A stretch of 64,000 nucleotides of DNA from Streptomyces liliifuscus (GTDB taxonomy: Bacteria; Actinomycetota; Actinomycetes; Streptomycetales; Streptomycetaceae), in assembly GCF_016598615.1 (NCBI RefSeq), contig NZ_CP066831.1, forward strand, positions 2,976,001 to 3,040,000. Direction: 5' to 3'. Shown in pieces: positions 1 through 8,522 of the stretch. Under the pieces are notes generated by a model. That model saw only the letters and a list, made by a program, of their open reading frames with translations. It was not told the origin of the DNA and made no database searches. The position numbers and the translations under genes are program-made. The first letter of the stretch is position 1; each line of letters starts with the position of its first letter.

Positions 1-1
1 C

Positions 2-796
2 ATGGGCCGTCTCGTCCACGAGGCCATGGAGGGCCTCGGCATCACGATGGTGAACGACGCCGAGGTCACCAAGATCCTCACCGGTGGCGACGGCCGGGTC
101 CGCGCGGTGGCGACGGAGGACGTCGAGTACCCGGCGGACCTGGTGGTCCTCGGGATCGGCGTACGGCCCGAGACCGCGCTCGCCGAGGCCGCGGGGCTGC
201 CGCTCGGCGACCACCGGGGGCTGCTGACCGATCTGGCGATGCGGGTGCGCGGGCACGAGAACATCTGGGCGGGCGGCGACTGCGTCGAGGTCCTCGACCT
301 GGTCTCGGGGCGCGAACGCCACATCGCCCTCGGCACCCACGCCAACAAGCACGGCCAGGTGATCGGCGCGAACGTCGGCGGCGGTTACGCCACGTTTCCC
401 GGCGTCGTCGGCACGGCGGTCAGCAAGGTCTGCGATCTGGAGATCGCCCGTACCGGCCTGCGCGAGAAGGACGCCCGCCGGGCGGGCCTCCGGTTCGAGA
501 AGGTCACCATCGAGTCGACGAGCCGCGCGGGCTACTACCCGGGCGCCGACCCCATGACGGTCAAGATGCTCGCCGAGCGCCGCACCGGCCGCCTCCTCGG
601 TGTCCAGATCGTCGGCCGGGAAGGCGCCGCCAAACGCGTCGACATCGCCGCGGTGGCCCTCACCGCCTGTATGACGGTCGAACAGATGACAGCCCTCGAC
701 CTCGGCTACGCCCCGCCGTTCTCCCCGGTCTGGGACCCCATCCTGGTAGCGGCCCGCAAGGCGGTAGTAGCGGTGCGAGCAGGCAGCGCCCCATAA
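2..796 (+). CDS. FAD/NAD(P)-dependent disulfide reductase family protein, 5' truncated by the window
   Basis: C-terminal 264 residues of a flavoprotein of the pyridine nucleotide-disulfide oxidoreductase class I type (NADH oxidase or CoA-disulfide reductase like). Visible are the end of the NAD-binding domain (LVVLGIGVRPETALAEAAG), the second FAD-binding motif (NIWAGGDCVEV), and the dimerisation domain from about residue 150 onward (SKVCDLEIARTG, then GVQIVGREGAAKRVDIAA). The usual family length is about 450 residues, so roughly 190 N-terminal residues, including the first FAD motif and any redox cysteine, lie outside the window. The ATG at position 2 is therefore an internal methionine, not the start. 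The electron acceptor cannot be decided from this half. The stop codon runs straight into a copy of the dispersed repeat. Confidence 0.85.
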   Translation: MGRLVHEAMEGLGITMVNDAEVTKILTGGDGRVRAVATEDVEYPADLVVLGIGVRPETALAEAAGLPLGDHRGLLTDLAMRVRGHENIWAGGDCVEVLDLVSGRERHIALGTHANKHGQVIGANVGGGYATFPGVVGTAVSKVCDLEIARTGLREKDARRAGLRFEKVTIESTSRAGYYPGADPMTVKMLAERRTGRLLGVQIVGREGAAKRVDIAAVALTACMTVEQMTALDLGYAPPFSPVWDPILVAARKAVVAVRAGSAP

Positions 797-886
797 GGGG
801 CGCGGGGAACTGCGCGACAAGCCCCCACCGGCGGCCGGTCGAGGCCCAACCTCAGCCCACCCAGGGGCGCGGGGAACTGCACGACC
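796..886 (+). repeat. two copies of the dispersed intergenic repeat
   Basis: Cores AGGGGCGCGGGGAACTGCGC at 796-815 and a one-base variant at 863-882, same orientation, 67 bp apart. Each continues into a less conserved tail (GACCAnCCACnACGAACCCGCAGCC in the second). The first copy begins on the last base of the upstream stop codon. The same core recurs at 2191, 6637, 13495, 23500, 63535-63733 and 63939, always outside genes. Confidence 0.8.
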
Positions 887-919
887 AACCACCACGAACC
901 CGCAGCCGAACAACCCCGC

Positions 920-1267
920 TCAAGCCCCTTGCGCCGACCCGTTCCCGTTGATCTTCTCTATGGCCTGCCGAGCCTGCTCCCCGGGCGACCGCGGCAGCGA
1001 CGAGACCGTCGAAACCCCAGGCGCAGACACCGCCGAAGGCGGCATCGGCGGCGCCTGCTGAGGCCGCGCATGCGACCCCGCCTGCCGGCTCCGCAGCCGA
1101 TGGCTCACCGCCTCGTCCAACGTCACCGGCCGCTGCATGCTGGCGGCCAGCCGACCGGCCTCCTGGCCGAGCGCGGCCACGTCCTCCCACGGCAGCCTGA
1201 CCACGAGGGCAAGCTCCGCCTCTCCGTCCGGCGTGGCGATCAGGGGCTGAGTGACTCGGTCGTTCAT
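920..1267 (-). CDS. hypothetical protein, 115 aa
   Basis: Small protein of unknown function. The start is the ATG at 1267, preceded by GAGGAACAGGTCA as ribosome binding site; an in-frame GTG 15 bases upstream is less well placed. The N-terminal half (MNDRVTQPLIATPDGEAELALVVRL) looks folded, with a middle stretch resembling a short helical segment (DVAALGQEAGRLAASMQRPVTLDEAVSHRL), and the C-terminal half is Pro/Ala/Ser rich and probably disordered before a short charged helix. No signal peptide or membrane segment. It is transcribed divergently from the rhomboid gene. Codon bias at third positions supports it as real, but I do not recognise a family. Confidence 0.6.
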   Translation of the reverse strand: MNDRVTQPLIATPDGEAELALVVRLPWEDVAALGQEAGRLAASMQRPVTLDEAVSHRLRSRQAGSHARPQQAPPMPPSAVSAPGVSTVSSLPRSPGEQARQAIEKINGNGSAQGA

Positions 1268-1370
1268 TGACCTGTTCCTCACGTGTTGCTTGGATCACGA
1301 CGGTTGCCGAGACATACGCACACGCCCGCGCTCCCGTTCAGAGTCCCCCGAACCCGGGCAGAATTTCCCC

Positions 1371-2192
1371 GTGGTCATCCCCGTCCATGACGTGAACCCG
1401 GTCCGTCGCACGCCGTATGTGACGTACGCGCTGATCGCTGCCAACTTCGTGGTGTTCCTGGCCACTCCGGGTGTGGCGAGCTCGATCACGGGCGAGAGCG
1501 GCCCGGCCCAGCTGTGCCACCTCCAGGCGTTCCTGGACCACTGGGCGGCGGTGCCCCGGGAGCTGATCCACGGCCAGACGCCGACGACCGTCCCCACCGG
1601 TGACGTGGGCGTGGGCCCGCAGGGCGTGGGCTGCGTCGTCGGCCCGCCCGGCTACGACAAGTCGCCCCCGGTGTCGGTCCTCACGGCGATGTTCCTGCAC
1701 AGCAGCTGGCTGCACCTGCTCGGCAACATGCTGTTCCTGATGATCTTCGGCAACAACATAGAGGACCGCCTCGGCCACATCCGCTACACGCTGTTCTACG
1801 TGGCCTGCGGCTACGCGGCGGCGTACGGCTTCGCCCTCGTCAACGCCGACTCCGGGGACCCGCTGATCGGCGCGTCGGGTGCGATCGCAGGCGTCCTGGG
1901 CGCGTATCTGGTGCTCTATCCGAAGGCCAGGGTCTGGGTCCTGGTCCCGTTCCTGATCTTCCTGCCGCTGCGCCTGCCCGCGTGGATCGTGCTGGGCTCC
2001 TGGTTCGTCCTCCAGGCGGTGTACTCGTCCGGCACCGGCGTCTCCGAGGCAGGCACCGTGGCGTACGTGGCCCACGTGGTCGGCTTCCTGACAGGCATGC
2101 TCCTCGCCTGGCCCCTGCGCCCGGGCACGACACCGCCACCCGAACCCCGAGGCCTCCTGTGGGGAAGACGAGCACACCCCCGCGCCCCATAG
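1371..2192 (+). CDS. rhomboid family intramembrane serine protease
   Basis: Polytopic membrane protein of 273 aa that should cleave substrates inside the membrane. The rhomboid fold is clear: a first membrane segment (YALIAANFVVFLATPG), the conserved loop and helix with HSSWLHLLGNMLFLMIFGNNIEDRLG, the catalytic serine motif GASGAIAGVLGAY (Ser about residue 169) and the catalytic histidine in AHVVGFLTGM (about residue 235). A long extracytoplasmic loop (residues about 45-95) contains several Gly/Pro and two Cys. I chose the GTG at 1371 because the protein then begins MVIPVHDVNPVRRTPYVTYA as in related actinobacterial rhomboids; the ORF extends upstream to 1251 without family similarity. The last codon runs into a dispersed repeat. 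Confidence 0.92.
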   Translation: MVIPVHDVNPVRRTPYVTYALIAANFVVFLATPGVASSITGESGPAQLCHLQAFLDHWAAVPRELIHGQTPTTVPTGDVGVGPQGVGCVVGPPGYDKSPPVSVLTAMFLHSSWLHLLGNMLFLMIFGNNIEDRLGHIRYTLFYVACGYAAAYGFALVNADSGDPLIGASGAIAGVLGAYLVLYPKARVWVLVPFLIFLPLRLPAWIVLGSWFVLQAVYSSGTGVSEAGTVAYVAHVVGFLTGMLLAWPLRPGTTPPPEPRGLLWGRRAHPRAP

Positions 2193-2213
2193 GGGCGCGG
2201 GGAACTGCGCGAC
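2191..2213 (+). repeat. dispersed intergenic repeat copy
   Basis: Core AGGGGCGCGGGGAACTGCGC directly after the rhomboid stop codon, followed by the usual GACAAGCC and CCGCAGCCGAA tail. It lies between two convergent genes. Confidence 0.8.
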
Positions 2214-2247
2214 AAGCCCCCACCGGGCCGCAGCCGAAATCCGGGCC

Positions 2248-3315
2248 CTAGCGGAGCGTGCGCGTGTGGACGTGGTCCACGAGCCGGGTCAACGCGTCCG
2301 GGTCCATGGACGGCAGGACCCCGTGCCCGAGATTGAAGATGTGCCCCTCCAGACCGGCAGCGGCGTCGAGAACCTCCTGGGTCTTCTCCTCGACGGCCTC
2401 GGTCGGGGCGAAGAGAACCGCGGGATCGAGGTTGCCCTGCAGCGCCTTGCCGGGACCCACACGCCGGGCCGCCTCGTCGAGCGGCACACGCCAGTCGACG
2501 CCGACGACATCCGCACCGGCCTCGCCCATCTGCCCGAGCAGCTCACCCGTGCCGACACCGAAGTGGATGCGCGGCACTCCGTACTCCTCGACGGCCTTGA
2601 ACACCTTCGTCGAGGCGGGCATGACCGAGCGCCGGTAGTCGGCGGGAGCGAGCGCGCCGACCCAGGAGTCGAAGAGCTGGACGGCACTGGCCCCGGCCTC
2701 GATCTGCACCCGGAGGAAGGCGGCCGTGATGTCAGCGAGCCGGTCGAGCAGGTCGGCCCACAGCTGCGGGTCGCCGTACATGAGCGCCTTGGTGTGCTCG
2801 TGGTTGCGGGACGGCCCGCCCTCCACGAGGTAGCTGGCGAGCGTGAAGGGCGCACCGGCGAAGCCGATGAGAGGCTTCGGGCCGAGTTCGCGCGTGAGCA
2901 TTCCGATCGCCTCGGTGACGTACGAGACGTCGTCGGGCGTCAGGTCGCGCAGCTGGGCGAGGTCGGCGCGGGAGCGGATCGGCTTCTCGACGACCGGACC
3001 CACACCGGGCTTGATGTCGAGGTCGACACCGATGGCCTTCAGGGGTACGACGATGTCGCTGAAGTAGATCGCCGCGTCCACGTCGTGCCGCCGTACCGGC
3101 TGGAGCGTGATCTCGGTGACCAGCTCGGGCCGCGTGCAGGACTCCAGCATGGGGATGCCCTCGCGCACCTTCAGGTACTCGGGCAGTGACCGCCCCGCCT
3201 GCCGCATGAACCACACGGGCGTGTGCGGCACGGGCTCGCGTCGGCACGCCTTGAGGAAGGTGGAGTCGTACGTCGCTGTCGGCTGCTGGCCCTTGGGGCG
3301 GTCAATGGCGCTCAC
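2248..3315 (-). CDS. hemE: uroporphyrinogen decarboxylase
   Basis: Cytoplasmic haem-pathway enzyme that converts uroporphyrinogen III to coproporphyrinogen III by four decarboxylations. At 355 aa it has the usual length. Family signatures seen: [15 protein letters not shown] near residue 35 (the Arg that binds substrate propionates), [14 protein letters not shown] with the catalytic Asp, the segment [17 protein letters not shown], and [19 protein letters not shown] at the C terminus. The start is a GTG at 3315 (MSAIDRPKG). A DUF3000 gene lies about 110 bp upstream on the same strand, an arrangement I recall as conserved in Streptomyces, so the two may be co-transcribed. Confidence 0.97.
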   Translation of the reverse strand: MSAIDRPKGQQPTATYDSTFLKACRREPVPHTPVWFMRQAGRSLPEYLKVREGIPMLESCTRPELVTEITLQPVRRHDVDAAIYFSDIVVPLKAIGVDLDIKPGVGPVVEKPIRSRADLAQLRDLTPDDVSYVTEAIGMLTRELGPKPLIGFAGAPFTLASYLVEGGPSRNHEHTKALMYGDPQLWADLLDRLADITAAFLRVQIEAGASAVQLFDSWVGALAPADYRRSVMPASTKVFKAVEEYGVPRIHFGVGTGELLGQMGEAGADVVGVDWRVPLDEAARRVGPGKALQGNLDPAVLFAPTEAVEEKTQEVLDAAAGLEGHIFNLGHGVLPSMDPDALTRLVDHVHTRTLR

Positions 3316-3423
3316 GCCGAAAAGTCTCCCACGGTCGGCGCGGCCCCCGATCCCGGGTACGGCCGCGCCCCCCGGACCCGCACGTGGGCACGGGAGAGCG
3401 GGAGAGGAGCGCGGCGGTCCGGG

Positions 3424-4092
3424 TCAGCGGGACTGGGGGCCCCGGCGCTGCGGGAGGCTGACGATGGAGGCGTCGCCCGGGGCGGCCGGGGGGAGGCCGG
3501 CGATCTGGGCCAGGAGGTCGCACCAGGACGCCAGATGGGAGGCCGTGTCGGGCACACCGCCCAGGCCTTCGCGGGGTGTCCAGGAGGCGCGGATCTCGAT
3601 CTGGGAGTTGGCCGGCCGGTCCGCGAGGCCGCCGAAGTAGTGGGAGCCGGCCCGGGTGACCGTGCCGCTGGGTTCGCCGTAGGAGAGGCCGCGGGCCTGG
3701 AGCGCGCCGGTCAGCCAGGACCAGCAGACCTCGGGAAGCAGCGGGTCGGTGGCCATCTCCGCCTCCAGCTCCGCGCGGACCAGGGTCACCAGACGGAACG
3801 AGCCCTGCCAGGCGTCGTGTCCCGCCGGATCGTGGAGCAGGACGAGCCGGCCGTCCGCCAGATCCTCGTCGCCGTCGACGACCGTGGCCTCCAGCGCGTA
3901 GGTGAAGGGGGCGAGCCGCTGCGGCGGCTTCGTCGGGTCGATCTCGATCTGTGGCCGCAGCCGCGCGGCCCTCAACGCGTCGACAGCGGCCCGGAACGGC
4001 AGCGGAGCCGCCTCCATCGCATCCCGCTCCCCCTCCTTCGGGTCGTCCATTCCGCCAGCGCCGTCCGACAGTCGTCCTTGAGCCGCAGCCAT
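3424..4092 (-). CDS. DUF3000 domain protein
   Basis: Cytoplasmic protein of 222 aa belonging to the actinobacterial DUF3000 family, function unknown. Recognised from the run PFRAAVDALRAARLRPQIEI, the segment HDAWQGSFRLVTLVRAELE, PEVCWSWLTGAL and SQIEIRASWTP, plus its position directly upstream of hemE. No signal peptide, no membrane helices. The start is uncertain: the ATG at 4092 (MAAAQGRLSDG) is used by analogy with relatives, but it has no clear ribosome binding site; an in-frame ATG about 75 bases further in is preceded by a GGAGG-rich stretch and could also serve. Confidence 0.8.
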   Translation of the reverse strand: MAAAQGRLSDGAGGMDDPKEGERDAMEAAPLPFRAAVDALRAARLRPQIEIDPTKPPQRLAPFTYALEATVVDGDEDLADGRLVLLHDPAGHDAWQGSFRLVTLVRAELEAEMATDPLLPEVCWSWLTGALQARGLSYGEPSGTVTRAGSHYFGGLADRPANSQIEIRASWTPREGLGGVPDTASHLASWCDLLAQIAGLPPAAPGDASIVSLPQRRGPQSR

Positions 4093-4506
4093 GCGGGGAA
4101 GATTAAGGGGAACAGAGCCTTCGCGCAGGGAGAGACACCCGTGCGTGGGACCACTGTCCGGATCACATCGCGCGAACACGGCACTTTTTCTTGGGGTTTG
4201 AGGGCTCGGGTCGCTGTGGTTCGGGGGTTCGGGCCCTCTCCGGAGCGCCCCGTTCCGCGCGCGAACGCTTCTGCCCTTTTGTCGATACGACCACTTTCAG
4301 CCGCGTAACGAAGCGGAGCGAACTCGTTTCGATCTTCGGATGATCGATCGCCCGTCCGAATTGCACGCATTGTTACTCACCAAATCGTGATCATTCTCTA
4401 AAGGCGGACGGGTTTGGTGCCGAAGACCTCTGTGACCTTGAAAGCACGGTTCGTCCCGGCTTCATCCCCACAGCCGGTGCTCCCGTCCCCCACCCCAGGA
4501 GGCCTG
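4093..4506. other. intergenic region with divergent promoters
   Basis: About 410 bp between the divergent DUF3000 and LuxR-type genes. Locally lower G+C between 4300 and 4400 is compatible with promoter sequence. AGGAGG at 4497-4502 is the ribosome binding site that fixes the downstream GTG start at 4507. I see no hairpin, repeat or conserved small ORF. Confidence 0.4.
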
Positions 4507-5169
4507 GTGTCCGTTCTCCTCGAGCAGCCCGCAAGCCTGGTCGCCTACCGCCCGAACAAGCCGACCGCGATGGTGGTCGTGGCCGATCCCCGTGTGCGCT
4601 CCACCGTCACCCGCCACCTGTGGGCGCTCGGTGTTCGCGACGTGATCGAGGCCTCGTCCGTCGCGGAGGCTCGTCCCCGCATCGGCAACCCCCGCGACAT
4701 CTGTGTCGCAGACGTCCATCTCCCCGACGGCTCCGGCCTCACCCTCCTGTCCGAAACCCGGGCCGCGGGCTGGCCGAACGGCCTGGCCCTGTCCGCCGCC
4801 GACGACATCGGCGCCGTACGCAACGCCCTCGCGGGCGGCGTCAAGGGCTATGTGGTCACCGGCACCCGTACGAACCTCGGGCTTCCCACCCGGCCGGGCG
4901 CCGCTCCCATCGGCTCGGCCGCCGCCCGTATGCACCGCCGCCCCCCGGGCTCCCCGAGCCACCCGGGCGGTTACCGCGAGTTGTCCGGCCGTGAGGTCGA
5001 GGTGCTCCGGCTGGTGGCGGAGGGCCAGTCGAACAAGGCCATCGGCGTCTCGATGGGCCTGTCCGCGCTGACCGTGAAGAGCCACCTCGCCCGTATCGCC
5101 CGCAAGCTCGGCACGGGCGACCGCGCCGGAATGGTCGCGGTGGCCCTGCGGACGGGGATCATCCACTGA
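4507..5169 (+). CDS. LuxR-type response regulator-like protein, orphan
   Basis: 220-aa regulator with an N-terminal receiver-like domain (TAMVVVADPRVRSTVTRHL, then ICVADVHLPDGSGLTLL) and a C-terminal LuxR/NarL DNA-binding domain (GYRELSGREVEVLRLVAEGQSNKAIGVSMG region, then LTVKSHLARIARKLGTGDRA). The receiver is atypical: the paired acidic residues of the phosphorylation pocket are reduced to AD, although the phospho-acceptor Asp equivalent (VADVHLPDG) is present. No sensor kinase is adjacent, so it may be an orphan or phosphorylation-independent. The GTG at 4507 is chosen because AGGAGG lies four bases upstream; the ORF is open to a TTG at 4414. I recall this gene between hemE and ribonuclease D in other streptomycetes. 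Confidence 0.85.
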   Translation: MSVLLEQPASLVAYRPNKPTAMVVVADPRVRSTVTRHLWALGVRDVIEASSVAEARPRIGNPRDICVADVHLPDGSGLTLLSETRAAGWPNGLALSAADDIGAVRNALAGGVKGYVVTGTRTNLGLPTRPGAAPIGSAAARMHRRPPGSPSHPGGYRELSGREVEVLRLVAEGQSNKAIGVSMGLSALTVKSHLARIARKLGTGDRAGMVAVALRTGIIH

Positions 5170-5224
5170 TTCCGGATTCACTGATGATTCAGGATTCACT
5201 GACCTGACTGGTTTACGACCCTCA

Positions 5225-5260
5225 GACGCCCGTCGACGGAACGTTCCGTCGACGGGCGTC
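5225..5260. terminator. perfect 36-bp palindrome, probable bidirectional terminator
   Basis: The two 18-base arms (GACGCCCGTCGACGGAAC and its exact complement) meet without a spacer. It lies 55 bases after the LuxR-type gene and ends 26 bases before the ribonuclease D start, so it probably terminates the upstream transcript; its closeness to the next start means it may also sit in that gene's promoter. Confidence 0.65.
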
Positions 5261-5285
5261 GTCCATACACAGATACCCTTGACAG

Positions 5286-6572
5286 GTGACCGACGCCCAA
5301 GAGACCGCAGCAGACAGTTCACTGCGAACCACCGGAGGCGCTCCTCCGGACGACGTCGAACCGGCGCCGATCCCCTTGCTGGAGCCCCGCGACGGAATTC
5401 CGCCCGTCATCGCCGACGAGGCCTCGCTCGCCGAGGTGATCGCCGCGTTCGAGGCCGGCAGCGGCCCCGTGGCCGTGGACGCCGAGCGGGCGTCCGGTTA
5501 TCGCTACGGCCAGCGCGCGTATCTGGTGCAGCTGCGCCGCGAGGGCGCGGGCACCGCACTGATCGATCCCGTCGCCTGCCCCGACCTCTCGGGCCTCGGC
5601 GAGGCGCTCTCCGGTGTGGAGTGGGTGCTGCACGCGGCCACCCAGGATCTTCCGTGTCTGCGCGAGATAGGCATGGTCCCCAGCCTCCTGTTCGACACCG
5701 AGCTGGCCGGACGGCTGGCCGGGTTCCCGCGGGTCGGCCTCGGCGCGATGGTCGAGGGCGTCCTGGGCTTCGTACTGGAGAAGGGACACTCCGCGGTCGA
5801 CTGGTCGACGCGTCCGCTGCCCGAGCCGTGGCTTCGCTATGCCGCGCTCGACGTGGAGCTGCTCGTCGATCTTCGGGACGCGCTGGAGAAGGAGCTCGAC
5901 CGGCAGGGCAAGCTGGAGTGGGCCCGCCAGGAGTTCGACGCGATCGCCTCGGCGCCCCCGCCCGAGCCCCGCAAGGACCCGTGGCGCCGTACGTCCGGCA
6001 TGCACAAGGTGCGCCGCCGCCGGCAGATGGCGGTCGTACGGGAGCTGTGGGAGACCCGGGACCGGGTCGCGCAGCGCCGGGACATCTCACCCGGCAAGGT
6101 GCTCGGGGACGCGGCCATCGTGGAAGCCGCCCTCTCACTTCCGGCCAACGTGCACGCGCTCGCCGCGCTGAACGGATTCGGGCATCGGATGGGGCGGCGT
6201 CAGCTGGAGCAGTGGCAGGCCGCCGTCGACCGTGCGAAGGAGCTGCCGGACGCCGAGCTGCCGCAGCCGGGGCAGCCGGTGACCGGGCCTCCGCCGCCGC
6301 GGGCCTGGGCGGAGAAGGACCCGGTGGCCGCGGCCCGGCTGTCCGCGGCGCGGGCCGCCGTCTCCGCGTTGGCGGAGACGCTGAACATGCCTCAGGAGAA
6401 CCTGATCACTCCTGACACGGTTCGGCGCGTGTGCTGGGAGCCGCCTGCTTCCGCGGACGCGGAGTCTGTGGCGGGCGCGCTTGCCGGGTACGGGGCTCGG
6501 CCCTGGCAGGTGGAGCAGGTCACGCCGGTGCTGGTGGTGGCTCTGGCTGCCAAGGCCAAGTCCCAGGAATGA
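5286..6572 (+). CDS. rnd: ribonuclease D with HRDC domain
   Basis: 3'-5' exoribonuclease (tRNA and stable RNA 3' trimming in the family) of 428 aa. The DEDD exonuclease residues are visible: VAVDAERASGYRYGQRAYLVQL (DxE), the second Asp in HAATQDLPCL, and the third-motif YAALDVELLVDL. An HRDC helical nucleic-acid-binding domain follows (RRRRQMAVVRELWETRDRVAQ, about residues 235-310), and the C terminus is an extra alpha-helical region of unknown role. The start is the GTG at 5286. The 3' end faces a convergent ABC operon across a dispersed repeat. Confidence 0.92.
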   Translation: MTDAQETAADSSLRTTGGAPPDDVEPAPIPLLEPRDGIPPVIADEASLAEVIAAFEAGSGPVAVDAERASGYRYGQRAYLVQLRREGAGTALIDPVACPDLSGLGEALSGVEWVLHAATQDLPCLREIGMVPSLLFDTELAGRLAGFPRVGLGAMVEGVLGFVLEKGHSAVDWSTRPLPEPWLRYAALDVELLVDLRDALEKELDRQGKLEWARQEFDAIASAPPPEPRKDPWRRTSGMHKVRRRRQMAVVRELWETRDRVAQRRDISPGKVLGDAAIVEAALSLPANVHALAALNGFGHRMGRRQLEQWQAAVDRAKELPDAELPQPGQPVTGPPPPRAWAEKDPVAAARLSAARAAVSALAETLNMPQENLITPDTVRRVCWEPPASADAESVAGALAGYGARPWQVEQVTPVLVVALAAKAKSQE

Positions 6573-6636
6573 ACGAGGGTCGCCCGGTCGCCGTGGGTGA
6601 CTAGGGCTCATGGCGGCTGCGGGACCGTTGTGGCTG

Positions 6637-6659
6637 GTCGCGCAGTTCCCCGCGCCCCT
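6637..6659 (-). repeat. dispersed intergenic repeat copy
   Basis: Reverse-oriented copy (GTCGCGCAGTTCCCCGCGCC on the plus strand) with a long matching tail, TTGTGGCTG, on its left. It lies between the convergent ribonuclease D and sugar permease genes. Confidence 0.8.
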
Positions 6660-6684
6660 TGTAGGTCGCCCCTGACGGGGCGGC

Positions 6685-7575
6685 CTACTTCGTCGCGCCC
6701 CTCGTGAAGCCGTTGTAGATGTAGCGCTGCAGGAACAGGAAGACGATCAACGTCGGCATGATCACCAGGATCGCGCCTGCCGCGATCGTCTCCCAGTGGG
6801 CTCCGAAGGGGCCCTTGAAGCGGAACAGGGACGTTGAGATCACGCCAAGATCCTCGGACGGCATGTAGAGGAACGGGATGTAGAAGTCGTTGTAGACGGT
6901 GATCCCCTTCACGATGACTACTGTCGCGATCGCGGGCTTCAGCAGCGGCAGGATGATCTTCCGGTAGATCGTGAAGGCGTTCGCGCCGTCGAGCCTGGCG
7001 GACTCGTCGAGTGAGATCGGGATCGACCGGACGAACTGCAGGAAGATGTAGATCGAGACGATGTCCGTGCCCATGTAGAGCGCGATCGGTGCCCAGCGGC
7101 TGTCGAACATGCCGAAGCTGTCGACGATCTGGAAGGTCGCCACCTGGGTGGTCACGCCGGGTACGAGCGTGGCGACGAGGAAGAGCGCGACGACCAGCTT
7201 TCTGAAGCGGAAGGTGTAGCGGTCGATCGCGTACGCCGCCATCGACCCGATGATCACCGTGCCGGTGACGGAGAACAGCAGGATGAACGCGGTGTTCCCG
7301 AACGCGGAGAGCATCCGGCCGTCCTGGAACGCCGTCACGTAGTTGTCGAGGTTCAGCAGGTCGTCCGGGAGCTGGAGCGCCCCGCTGTCGTTCGCCATCT
7401 CCTTCTCGGACTTGAGGGAGGTGAGGAGGACCACGAGGAGCGGGAGCAGGACGACCACGCTCGCGACGACCAGTGACAGGTAGGTGAGGGTCCGGGCCAC
7501 GCGTCCGCGGGTCATGCCTCTGCGGGTCGCACCTCCGCGGGTCTTTCCTCCGAGGGTCATACCTCCGCCGCTCAT
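6685..7575 (-). CDS. carbohydrate ABC transporter permease, MalG type
   Basis: Inner-membrane subunit of a CUT1 sugar importer, 296 aa with six predicted membrane segments. The EAA loop that docks the ATPase is visible as SLDESARLDGANAFTIYRKIILPLLKP. The first about 25 residues are a Gly/Thr/Arg-rich run (GGKTRGGATRRGMTRG) encoded by short imperfect repeats, unusual for the family. The start ATG at 7575 overlaps the upstream permease stop by four bases (ATGA), showing translational coupling. Substrate is inferred to be a beta-mannoside or manno-oligosaccharide from the divergent beta-mannosidase. No ATPase gene is present; in streptomycetes CUT1 systems usually share MsiK. Confidence 0.9.
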   Translation of the reverse strand: MSGGGMTLGGKTRGGATRRGMTRGRVARTLTYLSLVVASVVVLLPLLVVLLTSLKSEKEMANDSGALQLPDDLLNLDNYVTAFQDGRMLSAFGNTAFILLFSVTGTVIIGSMAAYAIDRYTFRFRKLVVALFLVATLVPGVTTQVATFQIVDSFGMFDSRWAPIALYMGTDIVSIYIFLQFVRSIPISLDESARLDGANAFTIYRKIILPLLKPAIATVVIVKGITVYNDFYIPFLYMPSEDLGVISTSLFRFKGPFGAHWETIAAGAILVIMPTLIVFLFLQRYIYNGFTRGATK

Positions 7576-8522
7576 ACGAGATCCACCTTGTCGTCCGGGA
7601 CCAGGCGTCGCTGTACCCAGGTCACCGCCAGAATGATCAGCAGCAGCACGACCGCGGCCGCCGAGGCGAGCCCCGTCTTGTTGAATTGGAAGGCCAGCTT
7701 CACCGTCTGGATGACGAAGGTCTCGGTGCCGGTCGCGCCGCCGGTCATGATGAACGGCACCTCGAAGGCCGACAGCGAGCCGGAGATGGAGAGGATGACG
7801 GTCAGGCTGAGTACGGGCCTGATGCCGGGCGCGATGATGTACCGGAACTGGTGCCAGCGGTTCGCCCCGTCCAGCTCGGCGGCCTCGTACAGCTCCCCCG
7901 GGATGGACTGGACGGCGCCGAGGAACAGGACGAAGTTCAGGCCCATGTAGCGCCAGACGGAGACGCCGGCCAGCGAGACGTTCGCGGAGACCGGGGTGCC
8001 CAGCCAGGCGCGGTCGGAGTGGACACCGAAGAGGCTCAGCACCGAGTCGAGGGTGCCGCCGTCCTGGAAGAAGTAGAGGAAGACGAAGCCGATCGCGACC
8101 CCGTTGATCAGATACGGGAAGAAGAGGATGCCCTTGAAGAAGTTCCGGAAGCGCACGTTGAAGCTCAGGACCGTCGCGAAGTAGAGCGCGACCACTATCT
8201 GGATCACGGACGCGGCCAGGTAGTAGCCGCTGACGAAGAAGACCTCGAACAGCTCGGGGCGGGTGAAGAGTTCGACGTAGTTGTCGGCGCCCGTGTAGCT
8301 GAGCTCGGGGCTCACGCCGTCCCAGTCGGTGAAGCTGTACGCGACCATGTTGGCGACCGGCGCGTACGTGAACGTGATCAGCAGGACCAGCGGGGCGGCG
8401 AGGAAGAGCCACGGGGTCAGGCCCCTCCTCAGACGCAGCCGGCGCGGAACCCGGGCGCGTGCCGTGCGGGCGGCGGGCGCGGCCTCCTCAGGCCGCGCCG
8501 CCTTCTCGGTGGTGTCCGTCAT
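7572..8522 (-). CDS. carbohydrate ABC transporter permease, MalF type
   Basis: Second membrane subunit of the same importer, 316 aa. After a charged cytoplasmic N terminus (about 35 residues) the first membrane segment is LTPWLFLAAPLVLLITFTYA; the EAA loop reads PGELYEAAELDGANRWHQFRYIIAPGIRP. Its ATG at 8522 shares one base with the stop of the binding-protein gene (TGATG), so the three genes form a coupled operon read leftwards. It contains MalF-type loop sequence YSFTDWDGVSPELSYTGADNY typical for actinobacterial oligosaccharide importers. Confidence 0.9.
   Translation of the reverse strand: MTDTTEKAARPEEAAPAARTARARVPRRLRLRRGLTPWLFLAAPLVLLITFTYAPVANMVAYSFTDWDGVSPELSYTGADNYVELFTRPELFEVFFVSGYYLAASVIQIVVALYFATVLSFNVRFRNFFKGILFFPYLINGVAIGFVFLYFFQDGGTLDSVLSLFGVHSDRAWLGTPVSANVSLAGVSVWRYMGLNFVLFLGAVQSIPGELYEAAELDGANRWHQFRYIIAPGIRPVLSLTVILSISGSLSAFEVPFIMTGGATGTETFVIQTVKLAFQFNKTGLASAAAVVLLLIILAVTWVQRRLVPDDKVDLV

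Noticed and set aside
7501..7575. Tandem repeat at the 5' end of the MalG-type permease gene as a separate element
   Set aside because: The imperfect 15-base repeats are in frame and code for a Gly/Thr/Arg-rich N terminus; better treated as part of the gene.
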